Below are positions 51,616-60,476 of a DNA stretch of 64,000 nucleotides, piece after piece. Origin of the DNA: Azospirillum griseum (GTDB lineage: Bacteria; Pseudomonadota; Alphaproteobacteria; Azospirillales; Azospirillaceae); contig NZ_RXMA01000010.1 in NCBI RefSeq assembly GCF_003966125.1, positions 62,001 through 126,000 on the forward strand. Direction: 5' to 3'. Position 1 is the stretch's first letter, and each line of letters opens with the position of its first letter. Below the pieces are notes generated by a model. It did no database searches and had not been told where the DNA came from. It worked only from the letters and a program-made list of their open reading frames with translations. The translations under genes and the position numbers were made by a program.

Positions 51616-53355
51616 ATGACACCCGATACCCACATCACCGCCTTGGTCGAGGCTTTGTCCGCCGCTCCGTCCGGTGATCCGGCGCTCGACACGTTGCGCC
51701 AGATCCTGGACGCCATGCCGGTGATGGTCGGGGTTTTCGACCGTGACCGGCGGCACATTTTCGCCAACCGCGCCTACCTCGAGATGCTGGGGACCACGCT
51801 TGATCGGCTGGTCGGCACCACCATCGGTGACATTCTGGGGCCGGACACCTTCCGCAGCACCTTGGGGGCGGCCAAACGCGCGCTGGATGGCGAGGCTGTG
51901 GTGTCGGAAGCCTGGACGATCCAACCCGATGAGCGCCAGCGCTACTTTCTGCGGATGCACGCGCCGCACCGAGCACCGAACGGGGCCATCGCCGGTTACT
52001 TCATCGTCATGCAGGACATGACGGAGCGGCGGCAGACCGAGGATGACCTTTTCCGACTGGCCTATTACGACCCGGTGACAGGTTTGGCCAACCGCCTGAT
52101 GCTGTTGAAGCATCTGGCCGATTACCGGGCGATGGGCGAACCCTTCACTCTCATCATCCTGGACATTGACCGTTTTGCCGATGTCCGCACCAGCCTGGGA
52201 CAGGGCTTCGCCAACGAGTTGTTGGACGATCTGGCGCATCGGATGGGCGCGCATGGGACGGCGTTCGATCTGATCGCGCGCGTCAGCGATCACGCCTTTG
52301 CCCTGCTGATCGCCGGCCCCTGCGACCGTCCTGCCGTGGAGGAGGCGGTCGAGGAGTTGGCCGCCATTGTGCGGTCGGCGCGCTCCAACACGGGCGGCAC
52401 GGTGTTTCTGTCGGCCAGCATTGGTGTGGCTGTGGCCCTGCCCAGCCATGAACGCCCGGAAGACGTGCTGCGCGACGCCGAAATCGCGACGGGCCGCGCC
52501 CGCGAATTGGGGGGCGGGCGGCAATCCTGGTTCGATCCGGCCATGCATGGTCAGGTCGTGGAACAGGTGCGGTTGGAGCATGATCTGCGCGGGGCGCTGG
52601 CCAGCGGCACCGATCTGTGGGTGGCCTATCAGCCCATCGTGGAGATGGTGACGAGCGGGTTGGCCGGGTTCGAGGCGTTGGTGCGCTGGGATCATCCCGA
52701 ACGGGGCAACATTCCGCCGGGTGTCTTCATTCCGATTGCGGAAAGCACCGGCCTTGTGGTGACGCTGGGCACCTGGGTGCTGCGCGAAGCCTGTCGGCAG
52801 ATCGCCATCTGGCAGGAGGAGCGGGAACCCGGTTCCGCTCCGCTGTTCATCAGCGTCAACCTGTCCACCCGCCAACTGGCCGATCCGAACTTCGTCGATG
52901 TCGTGCGGCAGGTGCTGCGCGAGACCGGTGTCGAACCGTCTTGGTTGAAGCTGGAACTGACCGAAAGCGCGGTCATGGACAAGGCCGAACAGTCGATCCG
53001 CCTGCTGCAGGAGTTGCGCACCCTGGGGGTGAAGCTGTCCATCGACGATTTCGGGACCGGCTATTCCTCGTTGTCCTATCTGCACAAGCTGCCGATCGAC
53101 AGCCTGAAGGTGGACCGCTCCTTCGTTTCGGCCATGCACCAGTCGGAGGAAAACCGTGCCATTGTCCGCATCATCCTGGATTTGGCCCGGCTTCTTGGTT
53201 TCGACGTGATCGCCGAGGGGATCGAAACAAGCGCCGACGCCAACCTGCTGCGCGCGTTGGCCTGCGATTACGGGCAGGGCTATCATTTTGCCCGTCCGCT
53301 GCCTCCCGCCGAGGCGGGCAAGCTGGTCGGTGGCTCTTTGTCCTGGCAGTCTTGA
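51616..53355 (+). CDS. PAS - degenerate GGDEF - EAL protein (c-di-GMP phosphodiesterase)
   Basis: 579 residues. A PAS domain (~25-145, MVGVFDRDRRHIFANRAYLE, YFIVMQDMTERRQTEDDLF) precedes a GGDEF-like domain (~155-305) whose signature is RVSDHAFALLI, so cyclase activity is unlikely. The EAL domain (~325-565) is complete: GFEALVRWDHP, VNLSTRQLADPNF, KLELTESAVM, SIDDFGTGYSSLSYLHKLPI and IAEGIET. It should hydrolyse cyclic di-GMP under PAS control in the cytoplasm; no membrane segment is present. A terminator-like hairpin follows. Confidence 0.92.
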   Translation: MTPDTHITALVEALSAAPSGDPALDTLRQILDAMPVMVGVFDRDRRHIFANRAYLEMLGTTLDRLVGTTIGDILGPDTFRSTLGAAKRALDGEAVVSEAWTIQPDERQRYFLRMHAPHRAPNGAIAGYFIVMQDMTERRQTEDDLFRLAYYDPVTGLANRLMLLKHLADYRAMGEPFTLIILDIDRFADVRTSLGQGFANELLDDLAHRMGAHGTAFDLIARVSDHAFALLIAGPCDRPAVEEAVEELAAIVRSARSNTGGTVFLSASIGVAVALPSHERPEDVLRDAEIATGRARELGGGRQSWFDPAMHGQVVEQVRLEHDLRGALASGTDLWVAYQPIVEMVTSGLAGFEALVRWDHPERGNIPPGVFIPIAESTGLVVTLGTWVLREACRQIAIWQEEREPGSAPLFISVNLSTRQLADPNFVDVVRQVLRETGVEPSWLKLELTESAVMDKAEQSIRLLQELRTLGVKLSIDDFGTGYSSLSYLHKLPIDSLKVDRSFVSAMHQSEENRAIVRIILDLARLLGFDVIAEGIETSADANLLRALACDYGQGYHFARPLPPAEAGKLVGGSLSWQS

Positions 53356-53379
53356 CCAGGGTGTTCAGCGGAGCCGTCA

Positions 53380-53406
53380 AAAAAATGCAGGGACCTGCAT
53401 TTTCCT
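53380..53406. terminator. Terminator-like hairpin after the EAL gene
   Basis: AAAATGCAG (53382-53390) and CTGCATTTT (53395-53403) form a 9-bp perfect stem with a 4-base loop; A-run on the left and T-run on the right let it act on either strand. It separates the EAL gene from tRNA-Gly. Confidence 0.75.
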
Positions 53407-53458
53407 CTTGCCGAGGGGGGCGGATTTCCGTAAAAAGCCGCTCCCGGACGACGGGAAC

Positions 53459-53533
53459 GCGGGCGTAGCTCAGGGGTAGAGCACAACCTTGCCAAGGTTG
53501 GGGTCGAGGGTTCGAATCCCTTCGCCCGCTCCA
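53459..53533 (+). tRNA. tRNA-Gly (GCC)
   Basis: Cloverleaf: acceptor GCGGGCG (53459-53465) with CGCCCGC (53523-53529), discriminator T, encoded CCA at 53531-53533. The anticodon stem CAACC/GGTTG encloses TTGCCAA, anticodon GCC at 53491-53493. The T arm contains GGTTCGAATCC. Total 75 nt. Confidence 0.97.
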
Positions 53534-53550
53534 GTTCTCCGGTGATGAAA

Positions 53551-53596
53551 GCGAAGACCAAGGGCCGAGCGCACTGCGCATCGGCCCTTCGCTTTT
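53551..53596 (+). terminator. Terminator of tRNA-Gly; rest of the 320-bp gap shows no gene
   Basis: AAGGGCCGA (53560-53568) pairs with TCGGCCCTT (53581-53589), with GCGC/GCGC inside the loop, followed by CGCTTTT. The remaining sequence to 53853 contains T-rich, low-complexity text without a supported gene. Confidence 0.8.
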
Positions 53597-53853
53597 CTGG
53601 CCTTGCACTTCCCTGATCTTGCTGGTGTCTGTCTGGCGCGCTGTGGCGCTTGCTGCGGTCTTGTTGGTTTGCTTTGGCGGCTTGTGCTTGGGATGTCCCG
53701 TGCCCGGTCGTCGCCGTTGCGCCCACCACCCGGCATCGACTTGCGCGGTCGGCTGGATTACCCTTTTCCCCAGACCGCCCAGGCTCACCCGCCGACACCC
53801 CCATCGAAGTGCAGAGGTTGACGGACTGACGTCTTGCGGGACCGCCAATCACC

Positions 53854-54264
53854 ATGGATCAGACCGGCATGACCGACGACGACCGCGACGACCCGCCCAC
53901 CGGACGCCTGCGCATCGACAAATGGCTGTGGTACGCGCGCTTCTTCAAAACGCGCAGCCTCGCCGCCAAGATCTGCAACGATGGAGGGGTGCGCCTGTCG
54001 GGGGCGGTGGTGTCGAAGGCGCACGCGGCGGTGAAGCCGGGGGATGTCCTGACCTTCGCCCAAGGGCGGCACATCCGCGTCGTCAAGGTGGTGGCGCTGG
54101 GAACCCGCAGAGGTCCGGCCCCGGAAGCCCAGGCCCTTTATGACGATCTCGCCCCACCGGTGGCCGAGGAACGGCTGGAGGACCCCTACCGTGCGCCCGG
54201 TGCCGGTCGTCCGACCAAGCGCGACCGCCGCGCCATCGACGCCTTGCTGGGGGAGGGGGAATAA
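53854..54264 (+). CDS. S4-domain RNA-binding protein (Hsp15-like)
   Basis: 136 residues. The S4 RNA-binding domain (~18-80) reads RLRIDKWLWYARFFKTRSLA, KICNDGGVRLSGAVVSKAHA and VKPGDVLTFAQGRHIRVVKV, like heat-shock protein 15, which binds free 50S subunits carrying peptidyl-tRNA. The C-terminal tail is basic. Start ATG 53854 is uncertain; ATG 53869 is possible and neither has a strong ribosome-binding site. In related genomes such genes stand near a SUV3-type helicase, carD and rpoH; here rpoH follows but carD and a ferredoxin are absent. Confidence 0.88.
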   Translation: MDQTGMTDDDRDDPPTGRLRIDKWLWYARFFKTRSLAAKICNDGGVRLSGAVVSKAHAAVKPGDVLTFAQGRHIRVVKVVALGTRRGPAPEAQALYDDLAPPVAEERLEDPYRAPGAGRPTKRDRRAIDALLGEGE

Positions 54265-54513
54265 ACTCCGTCCGCTGGCGTCCTACCCGATGAGCGGCTC
54301 TGAATCTGGAGTGATTCAAAAAAGTTCCAGCCCGCGTGATCCAAACGCTTTTGCGATGCGTATCACCAACAACCGGGTGCGCTTGCCACCGTCCCCCCGC
54401 CCTTCATGGTGAAGGACCGGGGAGAACCAGGACGGGGCCAAAGGCCACCCCAACGCGCGAGACTGGCTGCACCATCGCTGCACGGCGCCGCCCAGACGGG
54501 AAGGAAGGGACGG

Positions 54514-55410
54514 ATGGCTTACATTGATGACCCGGAGACTCAGCGGGCGAATCTGAGCTTCATCAAGGCATCCATGCGCGAACCGCTGCTGTCGCGCGAT
54601 CATGAATTCGAACTGGCCCGGAAATGGCGGGAAGAGGGGAACGAGCGCGCCCTGCACGAGCTGGTGCGCGCCTACACCCGTCTGGTCATCGCCACCGCGT
54701 CGCGGTTCCGCAACTATGGTCTGCCGATGGGCGATCTGGTGCAGGAGGGCAATGTTGGGCTGATGCAGGCCGCCAGCCGCTTCGAACCCGACCGCGAGGT
54801 GCGGTTTTCCACCTACGCCGCTTGGTGGATCCGCTCGGCGATGCAGGATTACATCCTGCGCAACTGGTCGATCGTGCGCACCGGGACCACGGCCGCGCAG
54901 AAATCGCTGTTCTTCAACCTGCGCCGCCTGCGCGCCAAGATCGACAGCGCGTCGCAGAACGGCAGCGGCAACCGGCTGACCAAGGAAGGCCGGGAGTGGA
55001 TCGCCGGTGAACTGAACGTGGATGTGGCCGAGGTCGAGGCGATGGAAATGCGCCTGTCCGGGGCCGACCAGTCGCTCAACACCCCGGTCGCCGACGGATC
55101 GGACGATGATTGGCAGGATTTCCTGGCCGATCAGCGCCCCTCGCCGGAAGAGGTGGTGATCGGGATGCGCGACGCGCACACCCGCTCGCAATGGCTGGCC
55201 GAAGCCCTGGGCGAACTCAGCCCGCGCGAACGCACCATCATCCGCGAACGCCGCCTGCGCGACGAAGGGGCGACCTTGGAGGAGTTGGGCCGCGAACTGG
55301 GCGTCAGCAAGGAACGCGTCCGCCAGTTGGAACACCGCGCCATGATGAAGCTGCGCGATTCGATGCTGAAGCGCGTGGAGGATTCCGGCGATCTGGTCGC
55401 CAACCCGTAA
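54514..55410 (+). CDS. rpoH: RNA polymerase sigma-32 factor RpoH
   Basis: 298 residues. Heat-shock sigma factor directing RNA polymerase to chaperone and protease genes such as clpB. Region 2 is complete: LVRAYTRLVIATASRFRNYG, GDLVQEGNVGLMQAASRFEP and VRFSTYAAWWIRSAMQDYIL. The RpoH box-like stretch TTAAQKSLFFNLRRLRAKI follows. Region 4 has LSPRERTIIRERRLRDEGAT and LGVSKERVRQLEHRAMMKLR. AAGGAAGGGA precedes ATG 54514. Alphaproteobacteria may carry several rpoH copies. Confidence 0.95.
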   Translation: MAYIDDPETQRANLSFIKASMREPLLSRDHEFELARKWREEGNERALHELVRAYTRLVIATASRFRNYGLPMGDLVQEGNVGLMQAASRFEPDREVRFSTYAAWWIRSAMQDYILRNWSIVRTGTTAAQKSLFFNLRRLRAKIDSASQNGSGNRLTKEGREWIAGELNVDVAEVEAMEMRLSGADQSLNTPVADGSDDDWQDFLADQRPSPEEVVIGMRDAHTRSQWLAEALGELSPRERTIIRERRLRDEGATLEELGRELGVSKERVRQLEHRAMMKLRDSMLKRVEDSGDLVANP

Positions 55411-55454
55411 GGGACACTGACCGGGGGCAAGGCCCCATCAGTCGCTTCGTCTGG

Positions 55455-57425
55455 TCAATCGGCCCCGGACAGCGCCCGCCCGCGTTCGCGCGGGTGGGCG
55501 TTGTCGTGGTGGGCGTTGTCGTCTGCGCCGAGCGGCAACACGCCCCCAACCTCTTCCGTCTCCTCATCCGCCGCCACCAGCCGCCACAATTCGGTCATGC
55601 CGGTGCGGCCGCGCAGGGAGCGGCCACCCTGGCGCACCAGCGGGGCGGCCCCGTCGCCCTTGCTGGCGGTGACGCCGCTGGTCAGCACGATCACGTCGGC
55701 GTCGCCCTGAAGCGCGGCGGACAGCTCCTCGATCCGGGCGGCGACGTTCACGGTGTCGCCGATGATGGTGTAGTTGATGCGGTTGGCCGACCCGATGTTG
55801 CCGACCACCACCGGGCCACTGTGCAGGCCGACGCGCACGCGGATCGGTTCCTGCCCGGCGGCGACGCGTCGGCGGTTGTCGGCCAGCACCGCGCGGTGGA
55901 TGGCGTGGGCGGCGCGCAGGGCGCGGGCGGCGTGGTCCTCCTGCTTTTCCGGCGCGCCCCAAAAGGCCATCAGCGAGTCGCCGATGAATTTGTCCACCGT
56001 GCCGCCTTCCGCCTCGATGCAGGCGGCCAGCAAGGTGAAATGCTCGTTCAACAGGGTGGCGGTGTCGGCGGCGCTGCGGTGTTCGGCCATGCGGGAAAAG
56101 CCGCGAATGTCGGTGAACATCACCGTCACCTCGCGCTGAACCGAATCCAGCCCGTCGCCCTGGGTGGCACGCTGGCGCATCAGCCGCAGCACCAGCGCCT
56201 TGGGCACATAGGTTTCGAACCAGCGCAGCCCCGCGACCATCGCGTTGAACGCGGTGGCGGCGCGCGCCATCTCCTGCAACCGCGAATCGGGCAGGTCGGT
56301 GATGGTCTGGAACTCAAAGGCGCGGACGCGGTCGGCGGCCTCGGCCAACCGGGCGATCTGGCGGCTGATCCGCCGCCCGACGAACAGCGCCACCGCCACC
56401 GAAATCAGCAGGATCGCCAGCCCGGCCAGCCCGGTTTTCACCAGCCGCCGCACCTCGCCGTTCATTTCGCTTTCGCGGAACCCGATGCCGATGATCCATT
56501 CCTGCTGGCCATAGCCCGCCATCGACCGCATCAGGAACAGGTAATCATCCCCGCCGATGTGGACGGATTGGCCAACCACGCGCTTTTTCAGGGCGTCCAC
56601 CGGCACGCCATTGGTCCAGATCGCGGCGAGCGCGGGATCGTCCACCTGATCGATGCGCGGCAGCGGTGGGCCGTCCGGCTTGTTGGAAAAATCGAAGCTG
56701 CGGCCGACCAGGGCCGGATGGGCCAGCACATGGGTGCGGTCGTACAGGACAAAGGCGTTCAGCCCCTGTTCGACGTACAGCGCCGACAGAAAGCGCGACA
56801 GGTCGCCCAACGACACCCCGACCGCCACCTGCCCCAGATAGCGCCCATCGCGTCGCACCGGCTGGTACAGGGTGATGAGGCTGTTCGACGCCTCTTTCAG
56901 CCAAAAGGGATCGGCCCAGGCGGCGGCCCCCCGGCTGGGGCCGTTCAGCAATTCCGGCGGGATGGTGCTGTCGCCCTGCAAATCCATGCCCCCGGCCATC
57001 AGACCGCCGCTCATCCGTCCGGCCTGCGCGCCGGTCAGGTCGGGGCGAACGAAGGCCACGCCGGTCACGTCCGGGGCGGCGGCGAGCGCGCCGCGCAGGG
57101 TGATGGTCAAACGGTCGGTGTCTGTGGGGTCGAGGTCGCCGCGCTCGATCAGACCGGCCACGAAACGCGCCATGTCGCGGGCGGGGTCGAGCTGGTGGCG
57201 CACCCGCACCTCCACCCCGGCGAGCGCCAGATCGGCCTTGTCGTTCAGCAGGGCAAAGGTGTTGGTGCTGGCGCTGACCAGCCCCAGGACCAGAACGCTC
57301 GCCACCGCCGCCAGCATCAGCGAGCCGAACCCGGCGACCAGCACCGCCGCAATGGGCAGGCGCAACCGCTTCCGGGGCAAGGGCCGGGCGTGGTCCGTCG
57401 GGGACGCTGATGGGCTGTCGAGCAT
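55455..57425 (-). CDS. Membrane-bound class III adenylate/guanylate cyclase with extracytoplasmic sensor
   Basis: 656 residues. Membrane segments at ~23-50 and ~332-351 frame a periplasmic sensor of about 280 residues (dCache-like: LITLYQPVRRDGRYLGQVAV, LNAFVLYDRTHVLAHPALVG). A HAMP-like linker follows, then a class III cyclase domain (~430-610) with metal aspartates Asp439 (VTVMFTDIRGFS) and Asp483 (IGDSLMAFWGAPEKQEDHA), and the INYTIIGDTVNVAARIE loop. It is probably an active cAMP-forming enzyme answering an external small molecule. It is divergent from the SNase-like gene. Confidence 0.92.
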   Translation of the reverse strand: MLDSPSASPTDHARPLPRKRLRLPIAAVLVAGFGSLMLAAVASVLVLGLVSASTNTFALLNDKADLALAGVEVRVRHQLDPARDMARFVAGLIERGDLDPTDTDRLTITLRGALAAAPDVTGVAFVRPDLTGAQAGRMSGGLMAGGMDLQGDSTIPPELLNGPSRGAAAWADPFWLKEASNSLITLYQPVRRDGRYLGQVAVGVSLGDLSRFLSALYVEQGLNAFVLYDRTHVLAHPALVGRSFDFSNKPDGPPLPRIDQVDDPALAAIWTNGVPVDALKKRVVGQSVHIGGDDYLFLMRSMAGYGQQEWIIGIGFRESEMNGEVRRLVKTGLAGLAILLISVAVALFVGRRISRQIARLAEAADRVRAFEFQTITDLPDSRLQEMARAATAFNAMVAGLRWFETYVPKALVLRLMRQRATQGDGLDSVQREVTVMFTDIRGFSRMAEHRSAADTATLLNEHFTLLAACIEAEGGTVDKFIGDSLMAFWGAPEKQEDHAARALRAAHAIHRAVLADNRRRVAAGQEPIRVRVGLHSGPVVVGNIGSANRINYTIIGDTVNVAARIEELSAALQGDADVIVLTSGVTASKGDGAAPLVRQGGRSLRGRTGMTELWRLVAADEETEEVGGVLPLGADDNAHHDNAHPRERGRALSGAD

Positions 57426-57539
57426 GCAGGCACCGTACCCGACCGGGGCGGACGGGGGCAACCCGTGCCGCACCCGCGAAGGGTGAAAGATTTGCGACAG
57501 GCTTGCCGGGTGGCCCCGACCCGCTGATAGGATGCGGGC

Positions 57540-58484
57540 ATGACACCCGCGCCCGCTTGCTTGAAGCTTGCGACGGTGATCCGGACGCTGCTTCTGGCCC
57601 TGGTTTTTCCGCTGTTGTGGCCCACCACCGCCCCGGCGGACTCCTGGCGCGTGGCCTCGGTGATCGACGGTGACACGCTGGAACTGGCCGACGGGCGGCG
57701 TGTCCGTCTGGCCGGGATCGAGGCGGCGAAACCACCCCGCTTTGCCGTGCCCGGGGAACGGTCCTGGCCGCTGGCCGACGCGGCGACGGCGGCCTTGGTT
57801 CATCTGGTGCAGGGGCGGGCGGTGACGCCGCGCGGGGCGGTGACGACCGATCGCCATGGCCATCTGCTGGCCCATCTGCTGCGCGACGATGGGCTGTGGC
57901 TGCAAACGGAATTGCTGGCGCAGGGCCACGCCCGCGTCCACACCCGCCCCGACGCCCGCGCCTTTGCCGCCGAATTGCTGGCGACGGAGGATGGGGCGCG
58001 GCGCGACCGGCGCGGCCTGTGGCGCACCCGCGTCTACGCCGTGCGCGCGGCGGACCCGGAGACGCTGGCCCGCGACCGCGACAGCTTCCAGATCGTGGAA
58101 GGGCGGGTGTTGCGCGTCACCAAGACCGGTGGCGAAGCCTATCTCGATTTCGGCGAGGATTGGCGCAGCGACGTGACCGTGCACATCGCGCGTGGGGTGA
58201 TGCGGGAGTTTGCCAAGGCGGGCATCGACCCGCTATCGTATGAGGGCAAAACAATCCGTGTGCGCGGCTGGATCGGGCTGCGCAGCGGCCCGATGATCGA
58301 AGCCACCCATCCGGAGCAGATCGAACGGGTGAGCGTGAGGGCTGGTTCGCCGGAGCCGCCCGCCGCCGCCCCGCGTGTGGTCCGGCCATCCGGTGCCACC
58401 TCCTCCACCTCCTCCACCGCCACCACCTCCACCACCCCCCTGCCCACCGCCCCACCCACCGACGAAGAGGACGACCCGGAATGA
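57540..58484 (+). CDS. Exported SNase-fold protein with substituted catalytic residues
   Basis: 314 residues. A signal peptide (LATVIRTLLLALVFPLLWPT, cleaved near Ala-Asp 33) precedes a staphylococcal-nuclease fold (~36-165): VASVIDGDTLELADGRRVRL, AGIEAAKPPRF, then TTDRHGHLLAHLL. In active SNases the pattern is R-x-x-x-x-D-x-x-E and a later Arg in DRYGR; here these read Glu, Lys and His (RLAGIEAAK, DRHGH), so catalysis is doubtful. A second OB-like domain (~190-260, EGRVLRVTKTGGEAYLDFGE) and a Ser/Thr/Pro low-complexity tail follow. The stop overlaps the next start (ATGA, 4 bp). Confidence 0.82.
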   Translation: MTPAPACLKLATVIRTLLLALVFPLLWPTTAPADSWRVASVIDGDTLELADGRRVRLAGIEAAKPPRFAVPGERSWPLADAATAALVHLVQGRAVTPRGAVTTDRHGHLLAHLLRDDGLWLQTELLAQGHARVHTRPDARAFAAELLATEDGARRDRRGLWRTRVYAVRAADPETLARDRDSFQIVEGRVLRVTKTGGEAYLDFGEDWRSDVTVHIARGVMREFAKAGIDPLSYEGKTIRVRGWIGLRSGPMIEATHPEQIERVSVRAGSPEPPAAAPRVVRPSGATSSTSSTATTSTTPLPTAPPTDEEDDPE

Positions 58485-59305
58485 TCGCTCGTCTCTTGAC
58501 CGCCTGTCTGTTGCTGATCGCGTCACCGCTGCTGGCCGCCGGGCCGGAGCTGACCATCTCCGTCGCCGGGGTGGAGCGCCGCATCGACCGCGACGCGCTG
58601 CTCGCCCGTCCCGACGCGGTGACGGTGGACATCGCCAACGACGTCGCCTATGGCCGGGCGATGCGCTACCGCGCCGTGCCGCTCGCCAGCCTGATCGCCG
58701 CCGACAGCGTGCCGAAGGACGCGACGCTGGAGGGCATCGCCAGCGACGGATTCGCCGCCCTGCTGCCGCCGGAGCTGTGCCTGCGCACCGGCGACAGCGG
58801 TGCGGTGGCCTTCCTGGCGGTGGAACCGGCCGATCAACCCTGGCCGCCGCTGCCGGGCAAGACGGTGTCCGCCGGTCCCTTCTATCTGGTGTGGGTGCGG
58901 CCGGAAGCCTCGGGCGTCCGCAGCGAGCAATGGCCCTACCAGCTTGCCCGCATCGCCAGCACCGACAACCCGCTGAAGCGCTGGCCGCAATTGGCGGTGG
59001 ATGCAGGGCTGGCGGCGGATTCGCCGATTCGCGCCGGTCAGGCTGTGTTTGTCGCCCAATGCATGGCCTGCCACACGCTGAACGGGGCGGGCAGCGCCAA
59101 CGTCGGGCCGGACCTGAACCGCCCGATGAACCCGACCGAGTATCTGACCCCGACCGGGCTGGCCAAGCTGATCCGTGACCCGCGCGCGGTGCGGACCTGG
59201 CCCAACCAGCAGATGCCCGGTTTCGATCCAACGATGCTGAGCGACGCCGATCTCGATCGGCTGGTCGCCTATCTTGGCCATATGGTCGGCAGGAAGACGC
59301 CGTGA
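58481..59305 (+). CDS. Periplasmic cytochrome c with an N-terminal sulfite-oxidase-like domain
   Basis: 274 residues. A signal peptide (RLLTACLLLIASPLLAAG) is followed by a beta domain (~23-165) with features of molybdopterin-binding folds (TISVAGVERRIDRDALLARP, YRAVPLASLIAAD, WVRPEASGVRSEQWPYQLAR), but without the usual cofactor cysteine in context. The C-terminal class I cytochrome c has CMACH (Cys194, Cys197, His198) and axial Met245 in QQMPGFDP. It probably passes electrons in the periplasm. The 4-bp overlap with the SNase-like gene indicates co-translation. Confidence 0.85.
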   Translation: MIARLLTACLLLIASPLLAAGPELTISVAGVERRIDRDALLARPDAVTVDIANDVAYGRAMRYRAVPLASLIAADSVPKDATLEGIASDGFAALLPPELCLRTGDSGAVAFLAVEPADQPWPPLPGKTVSAGPFYLVWVRPEASGVRSEQWPYQLARIASTDNPLKRWPQLAVDAGLAADSPIRAGQAVFVAQCMACHTLNGAGSANVGPDLNRPMNPTEYLTPTGLAKLIRDPRAVRTWPNQQMPGFDPTMLSDADLDRLVAYLGHMVGRKTP

Positions 59306-59427
59306 CGATGGTGCGTGGCGGTTGAAAGGCCGCCCCCTTGGGGTTTTGCCCGCTGGCGCAACCCGGCGTCGGTCCTTTACACTCGCGCCTCGCACCACAG
59401 GACCGACGCACTCCAAGGATTCCCGTC

Positions 59428-60378
59428 ATGCCGCGCAGTGAGTTTTACCCGCCCATCGACCCGTACCAGGCTGGAACGATCGCGGTGGACGATCTCCACA
59501 CGGTCTATTGGGAGCAGGCGGGCAACCCGCGCGGCGTGCCGGTGATGTTCCTGCACGGCGGGCCGGGGGCCGGGGCCTCGCCCACCCACCGCCGCTTTTT
59601 CGATCCGGCCCATTACCGCATCGTCGTGATGGACCAACGCGGGGCCGGGCGCTCCACCCCGTTGGGCGAAACCCGCGACAACACCACCGAAAAGCTGGTG
59701 GAGGACGTCGAAACCCTGCGCCGCCATCTGGGGATCGAGCGCTGGCATTTGTTCGGCGGCTCCTGGGGATCCACGCTGGCGCTGGCCTACGCCCAGACCC
59801 ACCCGGAGCGCTGCCTGGGCCTGATCCTGCGCGGCATCTTCCTGATGCGGAAGAGCGAGATCGATTGGTTCCTCTATTCGATGCGCGTCCTGTTCCCGGA
59901 GGCTTGGGCCGCCTTCGCCGCCCACATCCCGCCCGAGGAGCAGGGCGATCTGCTGGAAGCCTATTGGAAGCGGCTCGATTCGCCCGACCGTGCCGTGCGC
60001 ATCGCCGCCGCGCGGGTGTGGAGCGTGTATGAAGGCAGTTGCTCGTCCTTGCTGCCCTCGCCCGAACTGATCGCGGCGAGCGGGGAGGACACCCACGCGC
60101 TGGGGCTGGCGCGGATCGAGGCGCATTACTTCCGTTCCAACCGCTTCACCCCCGAAGACAAGCTGTTGCGCGACGTCCACCGCATCCGCCACATCCCCGC
60201 TGTCATCGTGCAGGGGCGGTACGACGTGGTCTGTCCTGTGGTGTCGGCGGACGAGTTACACCGGGCGTGGCCGGAGGCCGATTACCGCATCATCCCCGAC
60301 GCCGGTCACTCCGCCATGGAACCCGGCATCCGCGCCGCGCTGGTCCAGGCGACCGAGCGGTTCAAGGAGTATCGCTGA
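59428..60378 (+). CDS. pip: Proline iminopeptidase
   Basis: 316 residues, alpha/beta hydrolase. It removes N-terminal proline from peptides. The oxyanion HGGPGAGASPTHRRFFDPAH, the nucleophile elbow GGSWGSTLALAYAQTHP (Ser112), the acid in VQGRYDVVCP and the catalytic His in DAGHSAMEPGI are all present. CCAAGGA lies 9 bases before ATG 59428. The cap domain is typical of the S33 family and the length is normal. Confidence 0.94.
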   Translation: MPRSEFYPPIDPYQAGTIAVDDLHTVYWEQAGNPRGVPVMFLHGGPGAGASPTHRRFFDPAHYRIVVMDQRGAGRSTPLGETRDNTTEKLVEDVETLRRHLGIERWHLFGGSWGSTLALAYAQTHPERCLGLILRGIFLMRKSEIDWFLYSMRVLFPEAWAAFAAHIPPEEQGDLLEAYWKRLDSPDRAVRIAAARVWSVYEGSCSSLLPSPELIAASGEDTHALGLARIEAHYFRSNRFTPEDKLLRDVHRIRHIPAVIVQGRYDVVCPVVSADELHRAWPEADYRIIPDAGHSAMEPGIRAALVQATERFKEYR

Positions 60379-60420
60379 TCGGCGGTCCGAAGACTCTTCA
60401 CAGTGGAAGCGAGTAAAGGA

Positions 60421-60454
60421 GATCGCGTGAAATCGGAAAGGATTTCACGCGATC
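60421..60454. repeat. Perfect 14-bp inverted repeat downstream of pip
   Basis: GATCGCGTGAAATC (60421-60434) and GATTTCACGCGATC (60441-60454) enclose GGAAAG. No T-tract follows, so it is either a stem for transcript protection, a protein-binding palindrome or a copy of a dispersed repeat. Confidence 0.85.
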
Positions 60455-60476
60455 CGCTCGATCAATCAAAGCTTGG

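Noticed and set aside
53283..53855. Minus-strand frame containing ERAKGFEPSTPTLARLC
   Set aside because: This is the well-known artefact produced by translating tRNA-Gly in antisense.
58375..58480. CACCTCCTCC repeats as a tandem repeat locus
   Set aside because: They encode the Ser/Thr/Pro tail of the SNase-like protein in frame; no sign of a mobile or regulatory repeat.
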